Positions 52,011 to 60,760 are shown, numbered from the stretch's first letter. The stretch is 64,000 nucleotides of DNA from Amnibacterium setariae (GCF_003581425.1 NZ_QXTG01000001.1:248001-312000), one strand, 5' to 3'. A program made the numbers and translations. Notes: a model not told the origin generated them from the letters alone.

Positions 52011-54116
52011 TCAGCCGCCGATGAGGCTGGGCTGGAGGTCGCGGAGCGTGCGGTGGCGCGTCATCCGGGCCGCCACCGCGGAGGTGAGGGCCACCGCCGC
52101 GACGAGCCAGATCGCGAGCACGCCCGCGTCGCCCCGGGCGAGCGACAGGTCGCCGCCGTACATCACCTGCCGCAGCGCGTCGACGGCGTAGGACATCGGC
52201 AGCGCGTGGTGGATCGCGGCGAGCGGACCGGGCAGCGTCTGCCACGGGAAGGTGCCGCCCGCGGTGACGAGCTGCACGAGCATCAGGATCAGGCCGAGGA
52301 ACTGGCCGACGCTGCCGAGCGCCGCGTTCAGCAGCAGCAGGATCGCCGCGAACGTCCCCGCGGTCAGCAGCAGGACGCCGATCGTCGCGACGGGGTGGAC
52401 GATCGAGATCCCGAGCGGACCCGTCGCGATGAGGAACAGCGCGACCATCTGCGCGGCGCCGAGCAGCGCGGGGGTCAGCCAGCCGGCGAGCGCGACGCGG
52501 ATCGGCTGCCGCACGGCCGTGATCGCGCGGCGCGACAGCGGCCGGAGGATGAGGAACAGCGCGTAGGAGCCGATCCAGGCCGAGAGGCTGAGGAACAGCG
52601 GGGCGAGGCCCGCGCCGTAGGTGCCGGCGCTCGCGACGTCCTTCGAACGCACCCCGACGGGGTCGCCGAGCGCGGCCGCCTGGGCGGTGCGCTGCTGCGC
52701 GGTGGTCGCGGGGATCGCGTCCGCGCCCTTCGCCAGGCCGTCCCGCAGGGACTCGGCGCCGGAGGAGAGCTTCGCCGTGCCGCTCGCGAGGGAGCTGCTG
52801 CCGCTCGCGGCGGTGGCGGCGCCGGACGCGAGCCGCCGCGTGCCGGACGCGAGCGTCTCGGTGCCCGAGGCGAGCGAGGAGGCGCCGGAGGCCACGGTGC
52901 GGGTGCCCGAGGCGAGGGACGAGGCGCCGGAGGCGACCGCGCGGGTGCCCGAGGCGACCCGATCGGCGCCGGACGCCGCGCTCGCGGCCCCCGAGGCGAC
53001 CTGCGCGGCGCCGCTGCGCAGGCGGCTCGCGCCCGAGGACAGCGACGACGCGCCCTGCGCGAGCGAGTCGGCGGAGGCCGCTGCGCGGGTCAGCGCCTGC
53101 TGCCCCGGCTGCAGCACGGCCAGCGCCTGCTGGATCTGGGCGGGGGTGAGGCCGTCCGCGGCGAGCTGCCGCGCGAGGGCCTGGCCCGTCGCGGTCGAGG
53201 ACGCGGCCTGCCGCAGCGCCGTGGCGAGGGCGGCGTTCCCCGACGCGACCTGCGACGCGCCGCTCGCGAGCGACCTCGCGCCGGAGGGCAGCGCGGCCGC
53301 GCCGGAGGAGAGATCGCGCAGGCCGGAGGCGAGGGAGGACGCTCCGCTCGCGGTGCGCTTCGCGCCGGAGGCCAGGTCGGCGGCGCCGGAGGCGGCCGAG
53401 GCGGCGCCGTCGGCGAGCCGGTCGGCGCCGGAGGCCGCGCTCGCGGCGCCGGACGCCGCGGAGCGGGCGCCGGAGGCGAGGGTCGCGGTTCCGTCGGCGA
53501 GCCGCTTCGCGCCGGACTCGGCGGTGCCGGCGCCCGAGGCGAGGTCGGAGGCGCCGTCGGCGGCGTCGGTGAGCCTCCCGCGGATGGTGGAGAGGGAGAC
53601 GAGGAAGCGCTTCGCGGCGGTCGTGCCGACCTGCGAGGCGATGCGGTCGCGCACCTCCGTCGTCACCTGCTTCGCGATGGTGGAGGAGAGGTAGCTGTTC
53701 GCGTCGTTCGTCGTGAGCCGCAGCTGCGCCTTCGTCGGGTCGGTCGTGCCGGCCGACGCGAGGTCGCGCGAGAAGTCGCGGGGGAAGGTGACGACGAAGT
53801 CGACGCCGCCGTTCGCCAGCTCGCGCTGCGCCTCGTCGGCGCTCAGCACGTGCCAGTCGAAGGATCCGTCCTGCACGAGGTCGTCGGCGGCCTGCCGGCC
53901 GCGGTTCACGGTCGTGCCGCCGCTCGTGCTGCCGGCGTCCGCCACCACGATGCCGGCCGGCACGTTCGCGAACCTCCCGTACGGGTCGAGGTTGCCCCAC
54001 AGGTACATGCCGCCGTAGAGCAGCGGCACGGTCATCAGCGCGACGAACGCGAGCACGCCGAGCTTCGTGGAGGTGAGGCGGCGCAGCTCGCTGCGCAGCA
54101 GGGTGAGGATCGTCAT
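52011..54116 (-). CDS. YhgE/Pip-type membrane protein with heptad array
   Basis: 701 residues. Organisation: one N-terminal helix (about 19-40), an extracellular globular part (45-170), then a long array (about 185-475) of seven-residue repeats such as SGASSLA, SGTRTVA and SGAAQVA, then six helices (about 500-690). This matches the YhgE/Pip family, which includes phage-infection proteins and ESX-like accessory transport proteins. The array is expected to form a long helical or fibrous stalk. The ABC-like protein downstream overlaps its start. Function in this organism is unknown. Confidence 0.88.
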   Translation of the reverse strand: MTILTLLRSELRRLTSTKLGVLAFVALMTVPLLYGGMYLWGNLDPYGRFANVPAGIVVADAGSTSGGTTVNRGRQAADDLVQDGSFDWHVLSADEAQRELANGGVDFVVTFPRDFSRDLASAGTTDPTKAQLRLTTNDANSYLSSTIAKQVTTEVRDRIASQVGTTAAKRFLVSLSTIRGRLTDAADGASDLASGAGTAESGAKRLADGTATLASGARSAASGAASAASGADRLADGAASAASGAADLASGAKRTASGASSLASGLRDLSSGAAALPSGARSLASGASQVASGNAALATALRQAASSTATGQALARQLAADGLTPAQIQQALAVLQPGQQALTRAAASADSLAQGASSLSSGASRLRSGAAQVASGAASAASGADRVASGTRAVASGASSLASGTRTVASGASSLASGTETLASGTRRLASGAATAASGSSSLASGTAKLSSGAESLRDGLAKGADAIPATTAQQRTAQAAALGDPVGVRSKDVASAGTYGAGLAPLFLSLSAWIGSYALFLILRPLSRRAITAVRQPIRVALAGWLTPALLGAAQMVALFLIATGPLGISIVHPVATIGVLLLTAGTFAAILLLLNAALGSVGQFLGLILMLVQLVTAGGTFPWQTLPGPLAAIHHALPMSYAVDALRQVMYGGDLSLARGDAGVLAIWLVAAVALTSAVAARMTRHRTLRDLQPSLIGG

Positions 54117-54733
54117 CGGTCGGTGGCTCCGGGGGAGACGGCGGCGGGGAGGGACTCGCGGGCGGCGGCGCCGCCGATCACGAGCACGGGCAGGCCGCGG
54201 GAGGTGAGGTCCTCCGCCACGCGGCGCCAGCCGGCGGCGTGCCCGCCGTGGCGCTCGGGGGAGGTGAGGACGAGGGCGCGGACGCCCTCGCGGAGCGCCG
54301 CGAGCTCGAGCAGCAGCCGGATGCGGTCGGTCGGCGGCAGGTCGAGGATCGGCGCCCGGCTCCAGCGGTCGAGGTCGAGCGAGGCGAGCAGCGCCTCCGC
54401 GTCCCGACCGCGGGACGGGCGGCCGGCGAACCGGAGCTCCTCGCGCACGACGCTGCGCACCGGGAGGGAGGGGGCGGGCTCGGCGACGACGGGGGTGTCG
54501 ACGAGCGCGACGGCGCGGCGGAGCGCGGCCGCGTCGGCGGCGCCGTCGAGGAGCACCTCGCCGCGGTCGGGCACGAGGCGGCCGCCGGCGATGAGCGACG
54601 CGAGCATCGGGCCGCGGTCGCCCTCGGCGACGGCGATCCCGGGCCGCTCCGCGTCGAGGCGGGCGCTGAAGGGCGGCAGCGCGGGGGTCCGCTCCTCGCC
54701 GACCCCGGCGCCGACGATCTCGAGCAGGGTCAC
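54113..54733 (-). CDS. Degenerate ABC ATPase-like protein
   Basis: 206 residues, similar in layout to ABC ATPases but without the catalytic motifs. The phosphate-loop position reads AEGDRGPMLASLIAG (no GxxGxGK[ST]), the signature LSGGQ is absent, and the Walker B region is RALVLTSPERH (no DE). It probably does not hydrolyse ATP. Overlaps the YhgE/Pip gene by 4 nt (GTGA/ATGA) and the tetR gene upstream by 4 nt, so all three form one operon. GTG start. Confidence 0.75.
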   Translation of the reverse strand: MTLLEIVGAGVGEERTPALPPFSARLDAERPGIAVAEGDRGPMLASLIAGGRLVPDRGEVLLDGAADAAALRRAVALVDTPVVAEPAPSLPVRSVVREELRFAGRPSRGRDAEALLASLDLDRWSRAPILDLPPTDRIRLLLELAALREGVRALVLTSPERHGGHAAGWRRVAEDLTSRGLPVLVIGGAAARESLPAAVSPGATDR

Positions 54734-55374
54734 GCCTCCGCCTCCTCGGTCAGCCGGGCCGCGTGGGCGGTGAGCACCTGCTGCGCCTCGCGCCACGAGA
54801 GCCCGAGCGCGCCGAGCCCGGCGAGCACGACCAGCCGGCGCCCCTCCGCGCGGCCGAGCGGGCTGCGGACGCTCTCGTCGAGCACCGCGAACGCGGCGCC
54901 CTCGACGAGCCGGGCGACGACCTCCGGGTCGAGGTCGGTGCGGCCGGCCCCGGTGCTCGCGGCGAGCCGCACGTCGGCGACGATGCGCTCGTGCAGCGGG
55001 CCGAGCGCGCCGCTCAGCACCTGCTCGCGGAGGGGGCCGCGGACCACGGTGCGGGTCATCGCGCGGACGTGCTCGACGTCGTCCCAGACGAGCCGACCCA
55101 CGAGCGCGAGGTCGAGCACGGGGTCGGCGTCGTGGATCGCGTCGACGGCCGCCGCGACCCGTGCGGCGCCCAGCTCGGCGAGCTCGGCGATCAGCGCGTC
55201 GCGCGAGGGGAAGTGGCCGTAGACCGCGCGGCGGGTGAGGCCGGCCGCCGCGGCGATGACGTCGAGGGACGCGTCGGGGTCGCGGTTCAGCTCCGCGCGG
55301 GCCGCGTCGAGCAGCGCGGCGCGGTTCTTCGCGGCGTCGCTGCGCGGGGCGCGCGCCGAGGTCGTCGAGGACAT
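54730..55374 (-). CDS. TetR family regulator
   Basis: 214 residues. The HTH (about 15-60) reads AALLDAARAELNRDPDASLDVIAAAAGLTRRAVYGHF. The rest is helical. First gene of a tetR-(degenerate ATPase)-YhgE operon transcribed away from purA. A 24-bp perfect palindrome lies between it and purA and is the obvious operator. ATG 55374 is preferred over an upstream in-frame ATG (55449) because the operator would otherwise be inside the gene. Confidence 0.88.
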   Translation of the reverse strand: MSSTTSARAPRSDAAKNRAALLDAARAELNRDPDASLDVIAAAAGLTRRAVYGHFPSRDALIAELAELGAARVAAAVDAIHDADPVLDLALVGRLVWDDVEHVRAMTRTVVRGPLREQVLSGALGPLHERIVADVRLAASTGAGRTDLDPEVVARLVEGAAFAVLDESVRSPLGRAEGRRLVVLAGLGALGLSWREAQQVLTAHAARLTEEAEA

Positions 55375-55391
55375 GACCCCAGGATACGCCG

Positions 55392-55415
55392 AAGTTGCAC
55401 AGCGCTGTGCAACTT
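55392..55415. promoter_or_regulatory. 24-bp palindromic operator
   Basis: AAGTTGCACAGC and GCTGTGCAACTT are exactly complementary with no spacer. It is 17 nt from the tetR ATG and also overlaps the first bases of the possible purA -35 box (TTGAAC at 55414). Confidence 0.8.
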
Positions 55416-55444
55416 GAACGGGGATCGTCGACGCTCGATAGGCT
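55414..55444 (+). promoter_or_regulatory. Possible purA promoter
   Basis: TTGAAC (55414-55419) and TAGGCT (55439-55444) with a rather long 19-bp spacer. It abuts the TetR palindrome. Confidence 0.4.
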
Positions 55445-55472
55445 TGCATCCCAAGAGGAACGGAGATCCTCC

Positions 55473-56759
55473 ATGCCCGCTGTCGTGCTGATCGGCGCCC
55501 AATGGGGCGATGAGGGCAAGGGCAAGGCGACCGACCTGCTCGCCGGCCGCGTCGACTACGTCGTCAAGTTCAACGGCGGCAACAACGCCGGTCACACCGT
55601 CGTGATCGGCGACAAGAAGTTCGCCCTGCACCTGCTGCCGTCCGGCATCCTGAGCCCCGGCGTCGTGCCCGTGATCGCGAACGGCACCGTCGTCGACCTC
55701 GAGGTCCTGTTCTCCGAGCTGGAGGCGCTCACGGCGCGCGGCGTCGACGTCTCGCGGCTGCGCATCTCGGCGAACGCGCACGTCATCACGCAGTACCACC
55801 GGACGATCGACCGGGTCACGGAGCGCTTCCTCGGCAAGCGGCAGATCGGCACGACCGGGCGCGGCATCGGCCCGACCTACGCCGACAAGATCAACCGGGT
55901 CGGCATCCGCATCCAGGACCTCTTCGACGAGGGGATCCTGCGGCAGAAGGTCGAGGGCGCGCTCGACCAGAAGAACCACCTGCTGCTCAAGGTCTACAAC
56001 CGCCGGGCGATCGGCGCGGACGAGGTCGTGCAGGACCTGCTGCAGTACGTCGAGCGCCTGCGCCCGATGGTCGCGGACACGGCGCTCGAGCTGAACACGG
56101 CCCTCGACGAGGGGCGGACCGTGCTGTTCGAGGGCGGCCAGGCGACCATGCTCGACGTCGACCACGGCACCTACCCGTTCGTGACCTCCTCGAACGCGAC
56201 GAGCGGCGGCGCCGCGACGGGATCCGGCGTCGCGCCGAACCGGATGGAGCGCGTCATCGCCGTCGCCAAGGCCTACGCCACCCGCGTCGGCGCCGGCCCG
56301 TTCCCGACGGAGCTGTTCGACGCGTCCGGGGAGTTCCTCCGCTCGCGCGGCTTCGAGTTCGGCACCACGACCGGCCGGCCGCGCCGCACCGGCTGGTTCG
56401 ACGCCCCGATCGCGCGGTACGCGCAGCGCATCAACGGCGTCACCGACTTCGTGCTCACGAAGCTCGACGTGCTCACCGGGCTCGAGCGCATTCCGGTCTG
56501 CGTCGCCTACGAGATCGACGGCCGGCGCGTGGACGAGGTGCCGGTCAGCCAGACCGACTTCCACCACGCGGTTCCGGTCTACGAGGAGTTCCCGGGCTGG
56601 GACGAGGACATCACGGGCGCCCGCTCCTTCGAGGACCTGCCGAAGGCGGCGCAGGAGTACGTGCTCGCGCTCGAGGAGATGAGCCGCGCCCCGATCTCGG
56701 TCATCGGCGTCGGCCCGGCCCGCGACGGCGTGATCGTCCGCCGCGACCTCCTGGGCTAG
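55473..56759 (+). CDS. purA: Adenylosuccinate synthetase
   Basis: 428 residues, makes adenylosuccinate from IMP and aspartate with GTP. The GTP loop WGDEGKGK (11-18, catalytic D13), H41 in NNAGHTV, the IMP-contacting [14 protein letters not shown], and the C-terminal [11 protein letters not shown] (aspartate-binding) are all intact. ATG 55473 has GGAG 7 nt upstream. Not linked to other purine genes here except purL at the far end of the window, on the opposite strand. Confidence 0.97.
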   Translation: MPAVVLIGAQWGDEGKGKATDLLAGRVDYVVKFNGGNNAGHTVVIGDKKFALHLLPSGILSPGVVPVIANGTVVDLEVLFSELEALTARGVDVSRLRISANAHVITQYHRTIDRVTERFLGKRQIGTTGRGIGPTYADKINRVGIRIQDLFDEGILRQKVEGALDQKNHLLLKVYNRRAIGADEVVQDLLQYVERLRPMVADTALELNTALDEGRTVLFEGGQATMLDVDHGTYPFVTSSNATSGGAATGSGVAPNRMERVIAVAKAYATRVGAGPFPTELFDASGEFLRSRGFEFGTTTGRPRRTGWFDAPIARYAQRINGVTDFVLTKLDVLTGLERIPVCVAYEIDGRRVDEVPVSQTDFHHAVPVYEEFPGWDEDITGARSFEDLPKAAQEYVLALEEMSRAPISVIGVGPARDGVIVRRDLLG

Positions 56760-56776
56760 CGCCGCACCCGCACTTC

Positions 56777-56869
56777 GCTGGTCGAGGTGCGAGCGAAGCG
56801 GTGGGCCCCACGGCCGGTGTTCCCGGGCTAGGGACTCGAGACCGCTCCGACGGCTCGGGGTGGTTTCGG
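56777..56869. repeat. Dispersed repeat interrupted by an insertion, copy 1
   Basis: CGCTGGTCGAGGTGCGAGCG at 56777, then about 34 nt not present in the neighbouring copy, then CTCGAGACCGCTCCGACGGC and TCGGGGTGGTTTCGG. It lies downstream of purA. Confidence 0.75.
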
Positions 56870-56929
56870 CGCGGGCGCGGGGCGCTCGGCTCAACCAGCG
56901 AGAGCGGAGAGGGGGGCGCTCGCTGTCCC

Positions 56930-56990
56930 CGCTGGTCGAGGTGCGAGCGCAGCGAGCCTCGAGACCACTCCGACGGCTCGGAGGGTTTCG
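56930..56990. repeat. Dispersed repeat, copy 2
   Basis: GCTGGTCGAGGTGCGAGCGC followed by AGCGAGCCTCGAGACCACTC and CGACGGCTCGGAGGGTTTCG. Copy 1 has the same outer parts. It lies just downstream of the antiporter gene's stop. Confidence 0.8.
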
Positions 56991-57016
56991 GCCCGGTCCG
57001 ACCACCGGGAGCGGGA

Positions 57017-58813
57017 TCAGTGGTCGGTGCGGGCGGGGCGGAGGCGCGCCTCCTCGAGGTCGAGCAGCGCCTGCGCCCGGTCCTCGATGCGCGCCGGGTA
57101 CACGCCCTGCCGCCGCAGCTCGAGCAGGTGCTCGCGCTCGGCCTCCACGACCGCGAGGCGGAGCCGGCGGAAGAGCCGGTGCGGCGTCGCCTCGAGCGGC
57201 AGGTCGCCGCTGTGGCTCCGCTCCCACGCCGCCTCGGCGCGGAGGTAGGAGGCCTGCCGGACCCGCTCGATCACCTCCGGGTCGACGTCGGTCCCGCTGT
57301 CGACGACCCCCTGCGGGTCGTCGAGCACCGCCAGGCCGGTGAAGCTCAGCTCGTCGAGCAGGGCGGCGAGCTGCCGCTGGTCCTCCTCCTCGTCGATGCC
57401 GCTGATGCGCAGCGCCCGGATCAGGGCGGGCAGGGTGCCGCCCTGCAGCAGCAGCGTCACCACGGCGACGATGAAGGCGATCAGCACGAGCTGCGACCGG
57501 TAGGGGAGTTCCTGCGGCAGCGACTGCGCCGCGGCGAGCGTGACCACGCCGCGCATGCCGCTCCACCCGAGCACGACGCCGCCGCGCCAGTCGATCGACT
57601 GGCTGCGGAGCTGCTCCAGGTCGGCCCGCTGCCGCGCGTACCGGCGACGGAGCGCGGTGATGCGCTTCCTGCGGAAGCCGGACGCCGGTTCCCGCAGGCG
57701 CGCCTGCAGGAACTGGAGCGACCGGAGCGTCCGGGCCTCCGCGTGCTGCTCGCGCAGCTTCAGCAGCAGCACCAGCGGGCCGACCCAGAGGAAGCGCAGC
57801 GCGATCAGGATCACGGTCGCGAGCAGGCCGAGCCCGATCGTCGCCTGGAGCGACAGCTCGGACGAGTTCGCGTCGACCCGCTCGACGAGCCCGCGGATCT
57901 GCAGGCCGATGAGCAGGAAGACGGCGTTCTCGAGCAGGAACTGGATGGTGCTCCAGTTGATGCGGTCGCTCGTGCGGGTCAGCACCGAGACGGAGCCGGG
58001 GTTCGCGTACCCCGTGTAGAGCCCGGCCACGACGACGGCGAGCACGCCGGAGGCGCCGATCGCGGTCGTGGGCGCGAAGGCGAGGAAGGGCACCGTGATG
58101 GAGATCGCGGTCGCGAGCACGGGGTCGTCCAGCCGCGACCGGACGGCGACGGTGACCATGCCGACGATCAGGCCGATCACCACGGCGACGACGACGGCGT
58201 ACGCGAACTGCTCGCCGGTGAGCAGCAGGTTCACCTCGCTCCTGGCGCCGACCAGCGCGACCGCGGAGCCGAACAGCACGAGCGCCGTCGCGTCGTTCAC
58301 GAGGCCCTCGCCCTCGAGCACGACGAGCAGGCGCGGCGGGAGCCCGAGGCGTCGCCCGACGGCGGTCGCCGCGACGGCGTCGGGCGGGCTCAGCACCGCG
58401 CCGAGCGCGATCCCCGCGGCGAGATCGAGCCGGTCGAGCCGGTCGAAGAGCACGAAACCCGTGCCGAAGGCCGTCACGACGACGAGGACGACGGAGAGGC
58501 TGACGATCGTGCCGAGGTTGCGCCGGAAGTCGACGAACGACAGCCGGATCGCGGCCGCGTAGAGGATCGGCGGCAGCAGCACGTCGAGCACGAACTCCGG
58601 CGGGACCTCGAGCTCGGGGACCCCGGGGGCGTAGGACAGCCCGACGCCGATGATCACGAGCAGGATCGGGGCGGCGATGCCGAGCCGGCGGGAGAACGCC
58701 GCGACCAGCACGATCACGACGATGCCGATGACGCCGACGACCTCGATCACGCCGAAGTCCAGCTCCGCGGCGTGCTCCATCCCGGTCGAGGATACCGGGA
58801 CGGGAATGGACAT
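57017..58813 (-). CDS. CPA1-type Na+/H+ antiporter
   Basis: 598 residues with about 12 hydrophobic helices in the first 430 residues and a 170-residue charged C-terminal tail. Cation/proton antiporter motifs include LSPPDAVAATAVG (the ND/PD-type pocket) and GEGLVNDATALVLF. GWSGMRGVVTLAAAQSLP is the conserved GxRGAxxLA-type segment. Translation is coupled to the TetR gene by a TGATG overlap. An in-frame ATG at 58780 (MEHAAELD) is an alternative start. Exports sodium or potassium in exchange for protons. Confidence 0.9.
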   Translation of the reverse strand: MSIPVPVSSTGMEHAAELDFGVIEVVGVIGIVVIVLVAAFSRRLGIAAPILLVIIGVGLSYAPGVPELEVPPEFVLDVLLPPILYAAAIRLSFVDFRRNLGTIVSLSVVLVVVTAFGTGFVLFDRLDRLDLAAGIALGAVLSPPDAVAATAVGRRLGLPPRLLVVLEGEGLVNDATALVLFGSAVALVGARSEVNLLLTGEQFAYAVVVAVVIGLIVGMVTVAVRSRLDDPVLATAISITVPFLAFAPTTAIGASGVLAVVVAGLYTGYANPGSVSVLTRTSDRINWSTIQFLLENAVFLLIGLQIRGLVERVDANSSELSLQATIGLGLLATVILIALRFLWVGPLVLLLKLREQHAEARTLRSLQFLQARLREPASGFRRKRITALRRRYARQRADLEQLRSQSIDWRGGVVLGWSGMRGVVTLAAAQSLPQELPYRSQLVLIAFIVAVVTLLLQGGTLPALIRALRISGIDEEEDQRQLAALLDELSFTGLAVLDDPQGVVDSGTDVDPEVIERVRQASYLRAEAAWERSHSGDLPLEATPHRLFRRLRLAVVEAEREHLLELRRQGVYPARIEDRAQALLDLEEARLRPARTDH

Positions 58814-59391
58814 CAGGCGGGTGCGCCGACGGGCATGAGCGCCCGGAGCCGCGCGAGCAGCTCGAGCTCGATCTCGTCCAGGGGACGCTGCTCGTCCTCC
58901 GCCAGCCACTGCCGGAAGGCGGTCGTGAAGACGGCGGCGCCGACCTCCGCCGTCAGCCGGGCCTCCGGCTCGGGCACGCCGCGCTCGACGAGCGCTGCGT
59001 CGAGCGCGTCGCCGAGCGTCGCCCGCTTGCGGGCCTCCCGCTCCTGCAGGGCGGGGTTCGCGTCGATCACCCGCTGCCGCTTGCGGGACCAGGGCCGCCG
59101 CTCTGGCGAGAAGAAGTCCTCCGCGGCGACGAGCGCGGCGGTGACGAGCTCGAACGGCGTCCGGCCCGCCGGCGCGGCGCGGATCGCGTCCACGAAGACC
59201 GCGCGGTACGAATCGCCCCCGTTGAACAGGACCTCGCGCTTGTCGGCGTAGTGCCGGAAGAAGGTGCGTTCCGTGAGGCCGGCCTCGGCGGCGATGTCCT
59301 GGACGGTCGTCTCCTCGTAGCCGCGCTCGAGGAACAGCGCGATGGCGGCGGTCTGGAGGCGGTCCTTCGCCCCCGGCTCCCAGCGCACCAT
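58813..59391 (-). CDS. TetR family regulator
   Basis: 192 residues. The HTH (about 10-55) reads LQTAAIALFLERGYEETTVQDIAAEAGLTERTFFRHY. The remainder is helical. It precedes the antiporter in one operon and is divergent from an NAD-dependent epimerase; an extended palindrome lies between. It probably represses both transcription units. Confidence 0.9.
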   Translation of the reverse strand: MVRWEPGAKDRLQTAAIALFLERGYEETTVQDIAAEAGLTERTFFRHYADKREVLFNGGDSYRAVFVDAIRAAPAGRTPFELVTAALVAAEDFFSPERRPWSRKRQRVIDANPALQEREARKRATLGDALDAALVERGVPEPEARLTAEVGAAVFTTAFRQWLAEDEQRPLDEIELELLARLRALMPVGAPA

Positions 59392-59408
59392 GGCTCAAGG
59401 GTACCCAT

Positions 59409-59452
59409 GACAGCGACTGACATCCGGGTGTACGGTGATGTCAGTTGCTGAC
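59409..59452. promoter_or_regulatory. Extended inverted repeat, probable TetR operator
   Basis: GACAGCGACTGACATC and GATGTCAGTTGCTGAC pair at 13 of 16 positions around a 12-nt spacer, with ACTGACATC/GATGTCAGT perfectly paired. It lies between the tetR and the epimerase start. Confidence 0.75.
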
Positions 59453-59471
59453 TTCGATCGAAGGAGAAGAC

Positions 59472-60371
59472 ATGCGCGTGTTCATCACGGGGGCATCGGG
59501 CTGGATCGGTTCCGCCACCACCGCCTCCCTGCTCGCCCGCGGCCACCAGGTGGTCGGTGCGGCGCGGTCCGACGCGTCCGCCGACCGGCTCGAGCGGCTG
59601 GGCGCCGAGGTGCGCCGCACCGACCTCGACGATCTCGACGGCCTGCGCGCCGGCGCCCTCGACGCCGACGCGGTCGTGCACCTCGCCAACAAGCACGACT
59701 TCAGCGACCCGGTCGCGACGAATCGCGCCGAGCGGGATGCGGTGCAGACCTTCGTCGACGCCCTCACCGGTACGGACAAGCCCCTCCTCCTCGCGTCCGG
59801 GCTCGCGGGCTACCGCCTGGGGCGGCCGATCGCGGAGACGGACCGCATCGACGCCCGAGGGCCGGAGGCGATGCGCGGCGGCACGGAGAACCTCGTGCTC
59901 GACGCCGCCGCGGACGGCGGTCTGCACGGCGTGAGCCTCCGCTTCGCGCCGACCGTGCACGGCGCGGGCGACCACGGCTTCATCGCGTTCCTGGTCCAGG
60001 CGGCGCGGCAGGCGGGCGCGGCGCTCTACGTCGGGGACGGCGCGAACGCCTGGTCGGCCGTCCACGTCTCGGACGCGGGCGACGCCGTCGCACGGGCGGT
60101 CGAGCGGGCGCACGGCGGCACCGCCGTCCACGCCGTGGCGGAGGAGGGCATCCCCACGCGCGAGATCGCCGAGGCGATCGGCCGCGGGCTCGGACTCCCG
60201 ACCCGGTCCGTGAGCCCGGAGGAGGCCTCCGAGCGCCTGGGCTTCATCGGCCACGTGCTCGGCATGGACCTCCGCGCCTCGAGCGACGCCACGCGCGGGA
60301 CCCTCGGCTGGATCCCGACCGGTCCGACGCTGCTCGAGGACCTCGCGACGGACGCGTACTTCCGCGCCTGA
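59472..60371 (+). CDS. NAD-dependent epimerase/dehydratase-like SDR
   Basis: 299 residues, extended SDR of the atypical NmrA/epimerase type. The N-terminal VFITGASGWIGSATTASLLARG motif binds the dinucleotide (about 3-24). VVHLANKHD and the GLAGYRLGRPI region follow; the classical YxxxK is not obvious, so its catalysis may be atypical. ATG 59472 has AAGGAGAA upstream. Divergent from tetR, with the operator between. Substrate unknown. Confidence 0.85.
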   Translation: MRVFITGASGWIGSATTASLLARGHQVVGAARSDASADRLERLGAEVRRTDLDDLDGLRAGALDADAVVHLANKHDFSDPVATNRAERDAVQTFVDALTGTDKPLLLASGLAGYRLGRPIAETDRIDARGPEAMRGGTENLVLDAAADGGLHGVSLRFAPTVHGAGDHGFIAFLVQAARQAGAALYVGDGANAWSAVHVSDAGDAVARAVERAHGGTAVHAVAEEGIPTREIAEAIGRGLGLPTRSVSPEEASERLGFIGHVLGMDLRASSDATRGTLGWIPTGPTLLEDLATDAYFRA

Positions 60372-60375
60372 ACTC

Positions 60376-60438
60376 CGAAGTGCTCACGCTTCTGGACGCC
60401 GGAGCGCCGCGGCGGCGTCCAGAAGCGTGAGCACTTCG
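60376..60438. terminator. Perfect 25-bp hairpin after the SDR gene
   Basis: The arms 60376-60400 and 60414-60438 pair perfectly, with a 13-nt loop. The outer part reads CGAAGTGCTCACGCTTCTGG. It starts 5 nt after the SDR stop and lies upstream of the chorismate mutase gene. Confidence 0.8.
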
Positions 60439-60445
60439 CGGGTCC

Positions 60446-60451
60446 TAGGGT
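60446..60451 (+). promoter_or_regulatory. -10 box of a leaderless promoter (TAGGGT)
   Basis: TAGGGT ends 6 nt before the chorismate mutase ATG with no ribosome binding site between. Confidence 0.5.
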
Positions 60452-60457
60452 CGGAGC

Positions 60458-60760
60458 ATGACCGAGGACGAGGCCGCTGAGCTGCAGTCGCTGCGCAGCA
60501 GCATCGACAACATCGACGCCGCGCTCGTGCACCTCCTCGCCGAGCGCTTCAAGTGCACGCAGCGGGTCGGCCACCTCAAGGCGACCGCCGGCATGCCGCC
60601 CGCGGACCCGGAGCGGGAGCGCGCCCAGATCGCGCGCCTCCGCGCGCTCGCCGAGGAGTCGCACCTCGACCCGGCCTTCGCGGAGGCGTTCCTCGCCTTC
60701 ATCGTCGCGGAGGTCATCCACCACCACGAGCGCATCGCGGAGGACGTCGCGGGCGCCTGA
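60458..60760 (+). CDS. Chorismate mutase (AroQ type)
   Basis: 100-residue helical chorismate mutase, which makes prephenate for phenylalanine and tyrosine. The LRSSIDNIDAALVHLLAERFK helix (about 12-32) provides active-site arginine and lysine residues, and RVGHLKATAG follows. The DxxRxxQIARLR segment (about 51-62) is the second active-site helix. Stand-alone, no fused prephenate dehydratase. Leaderless start. Confidence 0.88.
   Translation: MTEDEAAELQSLRSSIDNIDAALVHLLAERFKCTQRVGHLKATAGMPPADPERERAQIARLRALAEESHLDPAFAEAFLAFIVAEVIHHHERIAEDVAGA

Noticed and set aside
52700-53600. Tandem DNA repeat or CRISPR-like array
   Set aside because: The periodicity of 21 nt comes from heptad repeats in the YhgE/Pip protein and there are no spacers or direct repeats of a fixed length.
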